A stretch of 64,000 bases of DNA from Vigna angularis (Eukaryota > Streptophyta > Magnoliopsida > Fabales > Fabaceae), in assembly GCF_016808095.1 (NCBI RefSeq), contig NC_068971.1, forward strand, positions 1,798,001 to 1,862,000, in the 5' to 3' direction. Positions 24,101 to 37,900 of the stretch are shown here, piece after piece. Below the pieces are notes generated by a model, which saw only the letters and a program-made list of their open reading frames with translations, ran no database searches and was not told the DNA's origin. Positions within the stretch are counted from its first letter, which is position 1; each line of letters opens with the position of its first letter. Both the position numbers and the translations under genes were made by a program.

Positions 24101-25710
24101 TGTAGACTTTAACAACACCTATCTCTGAGGAAAATGATTTTTTGACTCCAATGCATTGGTTGACAACCCACTTTTAGGGGAATTTTAGTCATTAAAAAAG
24201 TCAACTTTTATATTTGTAAAGAAAGAGACGAGTCCAGATTCTCTGCTGGGCTTTTTGGTGTTATCTTCTATTGAGCATTTGGTACATCAAAATTATTTTC
24301 AATATATTTTAAAATATCAAAATAGGCGTCCATCAATGTATTTTGAAGGCACAGCACAGGAAAACCCAGCACAGAATCCAAATTCGAAAGAGAGAGATTG
24401 AAGGGTAAGGTAAAGTGTGTGTAGAAAAACTTGTTGGATGTCAAAGTAATAGTGTCCATCTTTAAAATCATTCCTAGCATGATTTCTGAAGGGCGAGTAT
24501 TGTAAAAACTCTACATAATGCCTAGATTTTAGTTTTAATTACTGATTTCCTTGTACCTGCACATCTTTACGTTTTAATCCCAACACCTAGAAGCTACTCA
24601 TTTTTGTCCCTACACACACTTTTTAATCCAGTTGAGTCTCTGTAATCCAAAACTGCAAGGACTAGAATTAAGAGTGTATAAAGAAAAAAATTAGTTAAAA
24701 AGTGTACATGTAGCGACTTAGCGACTAAAATTTGTAGTTTGTAAGTGTAGGAGCTAACATGTAAAGATTATATATGTATAGGGACAAAATGAGTAATTAA
24801 ATCTTATAAACTCATGTTCTAATCAATTATAATTTTATAATGCACAGAAACAAAATAAACCCAGGCGCAACCACGTTAGCCAAGTGATGGAGGCAGTAAA
24901 GTAACACTAAGCTAAACTAAAAACATGGGATAAACCAGCATTTTACTACCCGGAAGTGTAATACACTTTTAAAAGTACGAAAATTCAAAATAAATCTCAA
25001 CATTGAGACTTTAGTTTCTAAACTCAACTATTCATTATCATTTGTGTTCCTAAAACTATGTTAATATCGTCCCTTAAGTTATAAGATATTTTTAATTTTC
25101 TACTAAAATAATGAGATTGCGTTTTCGAAGACTTTTTTTATGAATTCTACTACTTTCAAAGACTAAATGATAACGTCTCACACTATCAAGAACCAAACTG
25201 GGTATTCACCCTAAAAAGATGAAAAGCTTACACCAAGGCTACTTCTGGTGGGGCACTCTTTGCACTGAATGCAATTGATCCACATAATGTCAGTGCCAGT
25301 GTCCACCTGCAAGTAGTAATTCTTCGGAGGAGTTCCAATCCCAATTTTAGCATAGTAAAGCCTACAAACAAAAAACAACAAACACAACAAATCAGTTCAG
25401 AAGATGATCGAATCAAATTCGAAGATAGGAAGGAAGGAATTGATTAGAAGCAACGAACGGACCCAACGGCGTCGGGGCGGCCGCTTCCGCCGAGGGGGAG
25501 GTCGACTCCGGCGAGGAGGGAGAGCTGGCGGCGGTAGTCGTGGGCTTTGAGGGCAGAAAGGGTGCGCTCCTGGTACTTGCACTTGACGTTGAAGACACCG
25601 TGGGTGGCGCTAACGACACTCGCCGGTGACAGCGACGGTAACAGTGACAGAAGAAGCCACACGCAGGCGGAGACGAAGATTGTTCTTCTGCTCCCGGGAA
25701 GCATCTCCAT
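12170..25710 (-). CDS. GPI-type pepsin-like aspartic protease (A36/A39-like)
   Basis: Ten exons on the minus strand: 25463-25710, 25232-25361, 23329-23576, 22279-22506, 20571-20733, 20226-20299, 14537-14624, 13531-13606, 12703-12774, 12170-12315. The total is 1473 nt, giving 490 aa plus stop, with all splice phases fitting. An in-frame ATG at 25746 would add 12 residues. The N-terminus has a hydrophobic signal peptide (VWLLLSLLPSLSPASVVSA). The first catalytic motif is DTGTDIMW (Asp about 103) and the second IIDSGTTLAYLP (Asp about 320). Cys-rich insertions (NCIQCKEC) are typical of the plant nepenthesin-like A1B group. The C-terminus ends in a hydrophobic stretch (MMILFLLALLHTLVY), as in GPI-anchored members. 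It is expected at the cell surface or in the secretory path; A36/A39 relatives act in pollen and ovules. Intron 6 (14625-20225) holds a retroelement; exons are undamaged. Confidence 0.93.
15223..15531 (+). repeat. 5' LTR (309 bp)
   Basis: TG...CA-bounded. A TATA-like TATATAAATA lies at 15298-15307. The primer-binding site TTGGTCCGACCTGC follows at 15534-15547. It differs from the 3' LTR by a 14-bp length difference near 15280 and scattered substitutions. Confidence 0.93.
15594..17110 (+). pseudogene. Decayed retroelement gag with internal duplication and protease scrap
   Basis: The frame opens with MEGRLISIESLVEEL at 15594. The gag core start (ELPIFEGVDPTGWI, near 15807) is followed by a TAG at 15879-15881. 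The same core start recurs as ELPVFEGIDPLNWI near 16169, and its frame is broken by another stop at 16321-16323 (SVGY then stop). The second copy continues as a fairly intact gag to about 16620 and then a charged repeat (RTGSKQERTAGPKRERTT). Near 17066 a scrap reading NFIDKGLVEELGLPMEDTQP matches the region just after the active site of the gypsy protease in the element at 38.5-43.7 kb. The active-site residues themselves are missing. The product cannot be made as one protein. Confidence 0.85.
17205..17475 (+). repeat. 30-bp coding-length minisatellite, about 9 units
   Basis: Tandem 30-bp units around GAACGGTATAAAGATA and GGGGGAAGAGAGCC. Because 30 is a multiple of three, the array stays open in two plus frames (repeat RGKRAERYKD in one, GREPNGIKI in the other) and in two minus frames. 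It lies between the protease scrap and the 3' LTR of the deleted retroelement. Confidence 0.9.
17703..17997 (+). repeat. 3' LTR (295 bp)
   Basis: Matches 15223-15531 with a 14-bp deletion and a handful of substitutions, so the insertion is not very recent. It ends CCTAACA and is followed by the CATAA duplication. Confidence 0.93.
20842..21200. mobile_element. Possible MITE in protease intron 4
   Basis: The left end AGGTTATGTTTGACCCAACT and the reverse complement of the right end, AGGTACTGTTTGGCCCAACT, form an imperfect 20-bp terminal inverted repeat about 360 bp apart. The interior is AT-rich and non-coding. I could not define a clean target duplication, so the superfamily is open. Confidence 0.5.
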
Positions 25711-28700
25711 GGACGTAGTTGTCACGCGATGCAGCGAGCGTCGCAAGGTATTGTGTTTGTTGGGAGAGTGAAGAAGACTCCAGCGAGGGGAGAATGAGGA
25801 AAAGGAGATTGGGGTCCACGCGCCCGCACGAGAATGGAGAATCCAATTGGTGGGTGATAGAAAATAAAAATGACAATATTTATAAAATAAAAATTAATTA
25901 ATTTTTTATTTTTGTATTTTCAATTGAGTACCATTGAATTTTTTCTTTTATTGAATAATTAAAAATTTTATATTTTTAATTCAGTTTTTATTTATTGGTT
26001 AATTTCTTTTATTAATTGTAGAATGTAATCATTATTGAGTAATGTTAGGATCGTGTTAGACACAATTTAGTTATGAATATACGAAATAATGTATTATTGT
26101 GTGGATATAATATAAACAGGTTTTAGATTATTAGAGTTTAAATGAACGTGCTTTTAATCACGTGTTAATGTCAAGGATACATTAAAAATCGTTACAAATC
26201 CTTATAAAAATGGCATTCTTTTCATTAAAAAATGGTTTTTTGTTTTGATACGATTCAAGATTGTTTGAAATAAAGTTTTGTTTTTTGGTTGATGAAAATG
26301 TTGTCATTTTTAGCAAATTAATAACAGATTTTGAATTATCATCAAATTCATGTCAGAAGTTAGTGTTTAAAATGTTATATTTTTCGGATTAAAGAATTAT
26401 AAAGAGATTAATTAAAAGTTTAAAAACTTGTGAAAGTATTCTGTTGCATTTAAAAATATGTATTTTCTTTTCAGAGATAATTTTAATCTTGTACTATAGG
26501 CTTATGTATGTAGCCTTTTATATAATTATGATTTGTTTTGTTGGGGAAGATTTGTTCGTAAAGGCCTTAATAACAAGTAAATACAAAATAAAAAATAACA
26601 AGACAAGAAAATTAAGATTCTCAAATTGTTTAGGAAGCTATAGAGTAATAAAAAATCATATAAGAATAAAATATAATTTTAATCATTTTATAAAACTCTC
26701 AATTGATCTTTCTAAATGGTATACATTTTATAAATGTTACAATTTTTTTTTTATTTTCTCTCTCATTTTAAAATATACCACTTTTATCCAAAAATATTAT
26801 TCAACAACATACTTTACCAAAACATATAATTTATTTATAAATATTCCCAAAATCTTGATATATTACTTACTTGTAGAGAAGAAAATAACTGTAGACCATA
26901 TATTACCTATCTGTAATTCTCTAATAATATTTTTTTATAATTTTTTGCTACCATTTTATTATAATTTTTTATTATTTTTAGTTATATAGGTTGATAATTT
27001 TTGTTTTTTAAAGACTATATTGTTATTGATAAGTATTTGAATGATTTAAATGGTTAATTTATTTGTTTATTTAATTATATAAATTATTTTTATAATATTA
27101 TTTTTTGTTTGTGATTACTTGTTTATATATAGTTAAACAGATAAACATCATCTTGTATTTTTATAAATAGAAAAGTATATCAATATATAACAAATATGCA
27201 AAATAAGTTATTTTTGAAAAGTTGAACAAAGAATTAGTTATTGACTTTGATTCTAATGACTTTGATTCAAAAGGATGTGAGACTCAAATTCCCAATCAGT
27301 GTTTAAGAAAAAAATAAGATTTTATATATGAAACATTATTTTCTTTATGACATATAACATTAATATTCTAATTTGAAGTCTGTTAAGATAATATCATTAT
27401 AGTTAATAACTATATTCGATGTATTATTTACTTTAAAACTTAAAACTTTATTATAATTTTATCTTTAAAAAGTGTTTTAAAGTTTGAAAGATAAAAATAG
27501 ATTTAAATTTCTCTTTACCTTAGTTTTTAAGTTTTGTATAACTATTCAATATATCAAAACAAATTGATTTGTATTAAAAAAATGGTTGAGTTGTGTAAAA
27601 CAAATTGACTCACATTCTGGTACTCAAAAAAGCAAAGGTGGCTTACTTTCCCCTTTATGATTGAAGTTCTTGTGTTTTGTGTAACCCTGTAAAAAGTTTA
27701 TACGTGCCCAATGTAAGTATAATTTTGAGGTAACTAGGTGAATAATTAAGACTAAAGTACGAATATATTTTTAAGGCATGAATTATTATAACATTATATT
27801 TTAATGAGTATACAACGGCAGAGAAAAAGTGAACAATTCGAAGAGTTTTAAATCATTAAATGAAGATGCAATATTACATACACGGTGTCCATATGACTAA
27901 TAAACAAAATTGACGGATTTTCGATCTTAAATGTTCAAAGAGTTCAAACATAACATTTAAAGTTCAGATATGTGAACGTGTGAAGGAAAAGTCCTCTTTA
28001 AGTTTATTGGAAATTTGACAAGCGATATGAAGCCCACCGTTTCCTACACGTACTTAGAATTATTCACACACAGATTGATCTTGATTTATATACTAAGAAA
28101 GTCAATCCTTACTTTATAGTACTCACAAGTTTACCAAATAAAACAATGAAAAATATCAGCCTTCCAACGGTTCGCTATATAACATTACTAAAATATCGAT
28201 TTCAGCTGTCTAAAACAATTGCATATAAATACACTGATGAAAACAATTTTTTTGGCGTTGCATAATCGTAATTGCAAACAAAATATTGTATATAATGAAC
28301 CGAGCTGATTTGCTTCTTCCCATAAAACATTATATAATGAATGAACTTTACTGTTTTACAACCTGCATTATGGGACCCTTGAAAAGCTTTGTATAACCCA
28401 AAACTGATACATTGATCAATACTCATGGACTATACTCTCAACCCCAAAATAATGACCGAAAAAGGGTGTAAAAAACAAAATTTTTTATATCATCCCTCAC
28501 CAAAAATTACCAATAAAGCAATTGGCGACCCTACATACCTGTCTATGTGACAGGCGACAAATATTACAGAACTCGTCGTATCCATGAAACATAAATACGG
28601 TTGGCACATAGATGGTGACTATAAAAGGAGCCCACGAAAGGGAAAAGGGAAGAAGGGGTAGCGGGGGCAACATAGTCTTGGCAAGAATGGGCACTTTACT

Positions 28701-28995
28701 CCAAAAACACAGCCCAAAGCACCAAATAATAAGTTGAACTAAAACCTGGAGAAAGCGCTAACTCCACAGTTCCTCAATGCATCACCCCTCCCCATAGTCA
28801 TCAATGGGGGCTTCGTTGCAGAGATCTCCAAGCACTTCAAAACTGCAAACTCTTCATGATCAAACCCCAACTGGCGATCACAAAGCCGACAAATGCCTCA
28901 AATATAGGCGACCCTCTGATTCTCTCCTAAAGAATGGGTAACATCTGAGAACTTGAGAATAAAATAAGCAACAGTACTAATGTACACTCAGAATC
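25711..28995. other. Protease promoter side and importin 3' side
   Basis: About 3.3 kb of mostly very AT-rich DNA between two minus-strand genes. The part next to 25746 would carry the protease 5' UTR and promoter; the part next to 28996 the importin 3' UTR. The open frame at 26444-26989 is low-complexity (Ile, Phe, Tyr, Lys, Asn) and not taken as a gene. Confidence 0.5.
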
Positions 28996-31900
28996 TTAGG
29001 AAGTTGTAGCAGCCGTTGACTTCTCTAGCTTTTCCTTTTCAATTTCTGCCCTTCTCTGCTCGGCATGCTGGGCAACGCCATTGGCGAGTGCTTGATAATT
29101 GAACTCAAGTGTCTGGGTGAGGTTCTCAAACCTCAATGGATCCGATGATTGTATCACTACAGTAAAAATTATTTTGTAAGGTGAGTCTGTCACATGATGA
29201 CATCGAGAATTATGATGACGATGGGGAACACTAAACATTTTAGCTTACCTTTGATTGTATCCACAAAGAATACAAAAGGATCAACCTCGTCAATTGGGGA
29301 CTGCAACTCTTCATCATCACTATAGTCATCATCTGAATCATCATCATCCTCATCATTGGGCCGGAATGACTTCGCCTACATCCAACAGATGCAGAATGAA
29401 AATAAAATTCAAAGATTCAACAATAAATTATAAATAAAAACCAGTAACCCAACAAATAATTATAAGACTAAACCAAGTATAACACCGGTGTTATGAATAA
29501 TTATAAGATGAAATGAAGTACAATAATTTGTGGGTGGGGGGAGGGGAGGGGGGCACGGCTTCGCTCATTTGTTCAACTCATTTTGGAGAAAGAATTGCTA
29601 GTTTTTATCAAGTTACTGAATGAAGCTATGATCCTATCTCCAGCATTTTTCACAGGATCAGTCAGTGAACCCGGGTGTTTACATGGACCATAATGTTTTA
29701 CTAGGTGCACAGACCTTAAAGCAAAAGAAATCGGTATCGAGAATAAAAAGAAAAAAAATGCTGCACTATACATTGGCAGCAGGTGTAACAAGAGACTGCT
29801 GAGCCTAAATGGTCAATGTAAACAATAAAATATTTCGACAAAAACAACAGCTAAAATATAAGATTGGTTTCAAAATTAACAAATAGAAAATTATTTTAAC
29901 GTTAATCTTTAGGTTTTTCATTTGTTCTCTACACTTAGTTGACTATTGAACTTCATAATAAATATATTTACAGGCATAACTACAATTCAACAAAAACCAA
30001 ACCACATAAGGATGAACGCTTTTTTAAATTCAGTAGTCCAAATTTCAAATTTAACTAACTGGGATTCAAAATCCAATGAATACTTCGGGACAAAGTTAAA
30101 TGATGACCTGGACAGAGGATGAACTACTAGAATATCCATCTTGCACATCCTCTATACATGCATACAGACATACTATAGAACTCGTTTATAAGCAAGCAAA
30201 TGTTTTTAGACCATCATTTTCAGATACCTGCTCAGCCAACTTTCGAAGTGTGATAGTATCAGCATCATCCCCATCATCAGCATCAACTCCCATTTCTTTG
30301 TCAAAACCACTGCCATCCTCATCTTCGTCATCAGTTTGAAAACCATCCATATCATCATCATCTTCAGCTTGTTCCTCCTTAGCAGCTTCTGCAATCAGTA
30401 CAAAATACATGAAAATTAAGCACTTATAAAACAACTACTGTGAGGAGTTTAGGCCAAGCAACAGATACAAATGACATTAATCTAACCCCCATGAATGTTA
30501 CAACTTAGTTACAGAGACAAGGGAGACATAAGACCTGCAACTTGATCTTTGTAAGCAACTAGAAGATCAAGAGTTGCTCGGAACACCCTTCCTAAAGCCT
30601 CTGCCGGTAATTGATCAGAACGGAGTGCCAGTAATGATGTCAAACCAAGGCAGCATACTTTCTTTTCATGTTCCCTGCACATACGTTGTTAGTTTTCCAT
30701 CTCAAGACACATTCAAATTGTAATTAGACAATCTATATATTGTTGTAAGGAAGCACAATATCAACATACAAAGTAAAATGGAAACAAGGGATAACAAAAG
30801 GTAAACATAACAAACCTTTTAAAATTAGCACGCATTCCACTCTTCTTAACTTGTTGCAGTAACAGGAACAAAAGATGGAAGATTTCTGATGCAACACCTA
30901 GCTTTTGCAATATGCTGAGAGTCAGTGCTGCGTTGTAGTAAAGAGCATCTGCAATCTGAAAAATGTATCTCCTATTAGAAGGAATTACTTTATGTCATTT
31001 CCAGAGAGACAAATAATATTTGAAAACGTGGGCAAACATAAAGCAGATAAACTAAACCCATTGGAAGATGAGGAAAGGCCTCAGATTTTGTTAACAATAT
31101 CCCTACATTTTATTTCTTCATTTTTAAATAAAAAAACCTAGAAATCATAGCACTCAAGGAAGTACAATCCATATTTGGTTAACAAAGAGTTAGGTATACA
31201 TTTTCTCAGGACAGATTTGTTAGAAAATCCGAGCAAGAGAACACCAGTAAGACATTTACCGGGTCAGGAAATAACTATAGAACAGAACATCACACTACAC
31301 TTAATATAAAACATTAAGGCAATGAGAGAGTTGAACTCACACTTGAGCTCCAACAAACTACGCATTAAGTGTAGGTCTCTTCCACATTGTGGACTCCCCC
31401 TTAAATATGAGTCTCTTCCACATTATAAACACCCCCAAAGTGGAAGCTCCTACTCATCCATAAGTAATCAATGGTGACTCTTATGTTGTGATTTACCCCA
31501 GAGCAACACACCACCTAGATTGACTACCAGATACAAGGGCTACGCACCAAGATTCACCATTAACACTACTCATTTTATCCGACTACCATGAACATTGGCT
31601 CTAATACCACTTTTACAAGATCCAAGGAGGAGAAACACCAAGAAGATATTCACTAGTGAATCACGAACCAACTACATAGGAGAACATGACATCACACTCA
31701 AACAAAAAATTCACATGACATTAGGTTTGCGGGTCTTCTTCATTTATATGTTACTCAATTTACTCATTTCAATAGAATGTGAGAAAACTACCATTCAAAA
31801 ATACCTAGCCTACTTTTTATAAGCCACCCCCATTTAATAAATTGGAAATTCAAAAGATATCTTTCAACCACAATCTAAAATTATTTAATGAAACCTCCAA

Positions 31901-34900
31901 GTCAACAGACCCCAGCACAATCAAGATATTCAGAACATTATAGCCCACGAGCACAAAAATCTGTTACTTCACTCGTGTAATATAACTATTGAACATAACA
32001 TCCCCTTACCACTTGCATGAAAAGGCATTTCAAATATGATTTTTCAGTGTGACGCAGGCGTTCAACGGTAATTCTAAGATATGGTTCAACCCAGTGATCC
32101 ACATGTCCTTTGCAATTCTGGAACACAACTTCGATAAGCTTGGGAGCTGGTATAATATCGTTGTCCTCCATATTTTTATCTGACATAATCTGCAATACAA
32201 TATAAAAATCACAGAGAGCTCAGTAATAACATAAAAAATAATGATGATAATTAATAAACCACCAGGCTCCAACCAAATAGTCGATGCTTTAAGTAATGGG
32301 GTTAAAATAACTCACAGATGAAATCATGTTCCACAAACTCTGTTGATAGTCCGGTTCTTTGCAAGAAAGGAATTGAGCAGTTCCCCTCGAAATATAATTG
32401 TCCAAGGGAACCAAAATATCTGCCGAAGTTTAAAGCTTAACAAATTATTGCCAAAAACAATATCATATAGAAGGAGGATAAAATTTCCAACCAGATCAAG
32501 ATAAGATAGATTATAAATATGCTTGTCTTGAAAAGAGAAAGAAAAAAAATATTTGAGACCCGAGTTCAATGTAAGAAAACCAAAACAGGTATCAAACCAA
32601 TTACCAGGTCTATGTATGAAAGTAATAAACACCCATTTTGTTAAGGAATCAGAAAACCGCTAACCAATTGAAAGCAAAAAGGATATGGATGACAATCATC
32701 ACAGTCAAGCAAAGGAAATTTGAAGACAAACAGTATGTAATAAATATATAACTATTCAGCACATGTTTGCATAAGGCTAAATCCACAAGCTTCTAACTTT
32801 AAAGTCAAGACCAATAATTACAAGTCTGAGGAGAAGTATATGAATTTAGTTATTATACAATGGGTTGTTCCAAAATGAGTTCTGAAGAAATACAACACTT
32901 ACTGATAGAATCATTTTCACTTATATTTTGTAAAGAAGAAAAACAGCGTGGAATGTACATTAATTTGCTCCTGCATTGAAAAAAAATTGTCGGCATCGTA
33001 TTTTTAGCTTGTTTCTTTATTAATAGATGTTTTGTAAACAGTACATTGTTTGTGTTCATCTTCTGGTTAAAAGAGATCAGCTTGTCTCCGGAAAAAATAG
33101 ACCATTCACAAATTATGTAAACTATGTATTACAACATTAGCAGATGAAAAAGAGAGTTAAAATTTGTTGAGAACCATCATACTTGGAAAGAAATCAATAG
33201 CCCAATCAGCCAGTGCTTCAATCATCAATGGCCAAAGACTCCACATATCCAACGATATTGTTGGAGAGAAAAAAGTCATATAAGATACAATCTCCAAAAC
33301 TTCTTCAAAAACCTCTGTAGACACATAGAAGATAGTAGAAATGAGTGAAAATCCAAACAAAATTAAAATACACAAACCATTGTTTACATATCACAAACTA
33401 ATAATTAAACTAACACAAATACAGGGTCCATGAAATTAAAGAAGCAAATATATAGAAACTTAACAAGTTTTTCAGCATTGCATTCATTTAATAAGTCTAA
33501 GCATATAGAGGAAGACCAAAATTCCTCCAGTGATCAACTACTTCATACATCCATCTTAAAGTCTTATGAAACATTATTAGAAGGGTTACCAGAATCCATT
33601 AGTATTGCCTATTTCTTAAAGAAAAAATATACCAACATAAGGCATAACAACAAGAATAATTGTATGGTTGGACAACTGTCAAAAAGAGCAAGATGGGTTT
33701 TCCTTGGAACATTTTGGCTAATCAACAAGGAATTCTAAAGTAATTGGACTGGTTTTCTATGATTAGCTTCAATGGTCTAGACAGAATAACACAATTATTT
33801 TGTGGGAATGTGCAAAATACACAAATGCTTTGGTGTATATGGTCAGAGACTGAAACTTAGAATTTTTAAAGTGGTTGTTGTAGCACAATAACTGTTTGAT
33901 ATATGATAAAGCATTTGGCCTTGTTTGGTAGAAAACACCTATAGTCTTTTTTAAGGAGTTTTTCCTAACTGACATGCTGAGAGATTTTAGAAGCTTTGCT
34001 CAATTAGTGATTCCGTTTTCTTTGTAGTTTGTGCAGCAAAATGTCATTTTATGTTCAAGCAGGATACCCTCTTCTCCAAAACTTTTGTAACGCTTAATGA
34101 AAAGAGGTGTATATACACATAACAAAAACACAAAATAACATTGGAGAAAAATGTAGGACAAAGATTGTCACGAGAGAGAGAGAGAGAGCAGCATGGGGAG
34201 AGGTACCTTGACCATCAGTTGTCAACATTCTGCGCATTATAGGAAGCAAAGTTGGCTCAATTTGAACAAAAAGGTGAGGAAGCCTGCTCACTGATTCAAG
34301 TATTGTACTAATAGCACGTAAACAACCTACAGCAGCCAAAGCACCTGGATCATCAGCTTCATCCTCAGCTTCTGCAGTGTTCATACACCTCCAAAATGCA
34401 GCAGCCTGTTATTTAAAATAAAACTAAGTTACTTTCACATTACCTCTAGAAATTATTAAAAATTAAAAATTTCTAGAAATTATTAAAAATTAATAATTTC
34501 TAGAAATTATTAAAAATTAATAATTTCTAAAAAATTTGTGAAAGGAAAAGAAATATTACCAAATTTTGGCACAACCCAAGTGCATAAGGGGCCATCTCTT
34601 CCCCAAACTTGTCCACAATAGTCTCCAATGTGAACACAAGGTCCTCATTCTCAACCTCATTCATAAGTTTGAAAAACTCTGGATAAAATTTCGCTTGGTT
34701 AAAACTTATTCAGCAAGTCAAATAATAATTCTGGAGAGAAACAAAATTCTCACACCCTCGTACCATCAAGGAGTTGAGGAAGAATAGGACGAATTTCATT
34801 CAAATCTGCACAAACATGTCATGAGAAAAATAAGCATATAGAAAAAAAATATTCATAATAATTACAAAAAATAATGAGAATCTAAAAACCACCTTTACAA

Positions 34901-37900
34901 GCTTCAATAAAAGAGCGCAAAGCAAAAACGGAATCAACACGCACAGGAAGTTCTGAATCCTGCATTCTGGATACCACACACTGCAAAGCCTTCCGGAAAT
35001 TGTTCTGATCTGAAAAGTTAATATGGGCATACTGTCCAGCAACCCATGCTGCCTGTTTTTCAAACAAAAATTAAATTGTACTTTACACAATAATTCCATA
35101 ATCTGAATAAGTTTTAAAATAACTTAAACGAAATCAAATAAACCTATGCATTTGCAAATAATGCTTCATTTATTTAGTTTAGAACACCGTGAATCACAGC
35201 CTAAAACCCTTTTCAACCGTGGTAAGGATGATAACTGGGCCATTAAACAAATATGCCCGTTGTGTGATCCTTTTGCATCCATATAAAGCACTCAACACTG
35301 CATAGCTCAGATCTACTGATTATACGAAGCATAAGTTGAGATACTTAGAAGTATGGATCCTGTTATTGTAACTTTGGAGCAGATCTAGAAAACTTTGGGG
35401 ACTAATCAGATATTATCTTCCTCTTATAATCCCACATGAAGCTCAAGACCCTTGAGGGCATTGTATCCTTTTTTGGTGGAGGGTAACAGTATGTAAATAT
35501 GAATAGAAGAAGAATGTTAGTCAAGTATAGTTAAATTCGTTTTCATTGCTGTTGAGTACCTGGTTATAAATAAAGCTCAGTTGTTGTATTTTAGAAGACT
35601 GGAATGGTAATAAAAAAAAGGTCCTACATCACATGGCAATATATGGAGATAAAAATAAAAACTATAATAGGAAATCCTACCTTAGCCCTAAGGTGGCCAA
35701 CAGGACTGCTGAACTCGGGAAAGACATGTTGCACTAACATTCGCTCGAGTTCAGACTTGTATGGCTCAGTCTGCTTCAATTTGTCACAAAGTGCCCCAAT
35801 CGCAAGGAGGGCACCATCTTTCTGTCTGTAGGGCTTGTACTCTGCAGAAGCTTCATCATACCTAATGCACAGCAAATCATAAATATTGCACCCAATTATA
35901 GATTATTCATTCTAACAGTAAACCATTACCTTCTGAAAATTTCAACAATAAATTGAATAAATTTTTGAAGATTTTCTTTCCCCCGTTTCCGAACCAACTC
36001 ACTCACAAAATCCATGGAAGCAGTCCTAGGACTATACAAATCTTCAATAACATCTGTAACAGAGAATTACAAGCTATAAGAAATTCCAGTGCATATTGAA
36101 ATACTGTTTCCATACACACCAGGGCAACTTACCATAGCCTTTCCTTACATACTCGTGAGGATCTTCATCCCAAAGCTTTTGATCATTATCATTAAAGCAC
36201 ATAAGGGGGAACACTATTTCAAAAAGAAGGACATCAAGCCGTGGTTGCAGCAGAGTATACATACTATTCCTTGAGATACTGCATGTGATGCCAAAATTAC
36301 AGAGAAATAATTAGTATGTGCTATCTCGTGGCACCAAATATAGCACTCAACAACTCATGATTTCTATCCAAATAGACAATAACAACTTTCTTCCTGGTCC
36401 GATTTGACATTCAGGAATGAGAAAGAAAGATACATTCATAAAGAACCAATAGCAGAAATATAAAAGCATCACACATAGGGCTCTCATTTCCATAGTAACA
36501 GCTATATGTACAAAGCCTCGAGACCCCATGACCAAAGATGCTCTATTCCAATGTCAAGCATCTACTCCTCCTTTAGCTTATTGAAAATCTAATAAAGCAA
36601 TGAGCACCTCATATAATCGGAAGTCTGACGGCTTTCACAGAATTTAAATTTTTTTTTTAAAACCTTTTAATGTTTACTAGGCTCATGTTATAGGAGTTTT
36701 TGAAAAAGTTCACCGAAATCCTGAATTTATGATGAGTAGAAACCGTGGAATAAGTCTTGTGAGCGGGATTTATTTAATGCATTAACTTAGCAACCACATG
36801 CTTATAATTGCAGATAGAATATCAGTTGATATTTGAGAAAAAATAGGATATAATGCAGAACACAGAAATCACACAAATATAATGCACCTGTCTTTGTAGA
36901 GACAAAAAATCTTCAATAACCACAAACTTCAAAATAACGACACATCCTATGTACACCCCCACCATTATCGCTAGCCATCAGTTATTTTCTATGAATAATG
37001 GTCATTGAGGCAGTTTTTACAGAATTATGTGGGACAGTTAATGAAGGATACACATATCCAACAACACATCAGGACCCATCAACTGTCCATACCCCCCACC
37101 CCAAAATTGCACCGAGCAACACACTATTGCCGTTTACTTTCTTGCACAATAAAAACTTAAGAGAACAGCCAACGCCTACATGTGCTAGTACTTTTTTACT
37201 TCAACAGTTATATCGATGTTAATCAGTTAGATGTCAGTTTTTGCATAGTAGTTAGCTTTTGTATGGCTGTCAATACGACAGCTGGTTAACTCTATACAAA
37301 GAGCTCTGCATATTCTGTCGCAGGCACCTCATATACAGCTACAGAATCAGTTTCTTCTTTCCATCTTTCTTTCTTTTGCTATTTATCTTCTTTCTCTATA
37401 TCAATTCAACATGGTGCCAAATCTTTAACATTCTTGTGTGGCAATCTTCCTCCTCCTCCCTCCCCATCCTCTGCTGCTTCCCCCAAAACCTAAAAGAACC
37501 TTGATAACTACAACTTCTTGCTGTGTGTATTAAACCGCATTGTCTTCCAACACTTTGTATTGATCCATGGTTTCCTCTTTGTTTTGTTACCGAAGCTGAT
37601 CATGATGCTGGAAAAAACAATCCCACCTATAGCACTTAACAGCAAGATCAAATGGTGTTGACGCGCTCTAATCAACATTATCACACTAGTTTCTTTCTAT
37701 AGTCTTAGGTAGCATTAATTCTTATCATGTTTGGGATAAAGTTCCTGATTATTTTCAAAAACAAATGTGTGGTCCTCAACAACTTTGCAATGAACTTCAA
37801 TCCAAAAATCTTATCCTTGAAGATTGGTTGATAACAGAGTTTCTTCTTGGTGTTAATGCGTTAATTGGTTGTCCCACTTCAACTCTCACCAAGAATACAT

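Noticed and set aside
25228..25416. Minus-strand open frame of 62 codons
   Set aside because: It is the wrong frame of protease exon 2; the correct frame there reads LYYAKIGIGTPP and DTGTDIMW.
26444..26989. 181-codon open frame on the plus strand
   Set aside because: Composition is nearly all Ile, Phe, Tyr, Lys, Asn and Leu from A/T-rich DNA, with no motif. Long open frames arise by chance in such sequence.
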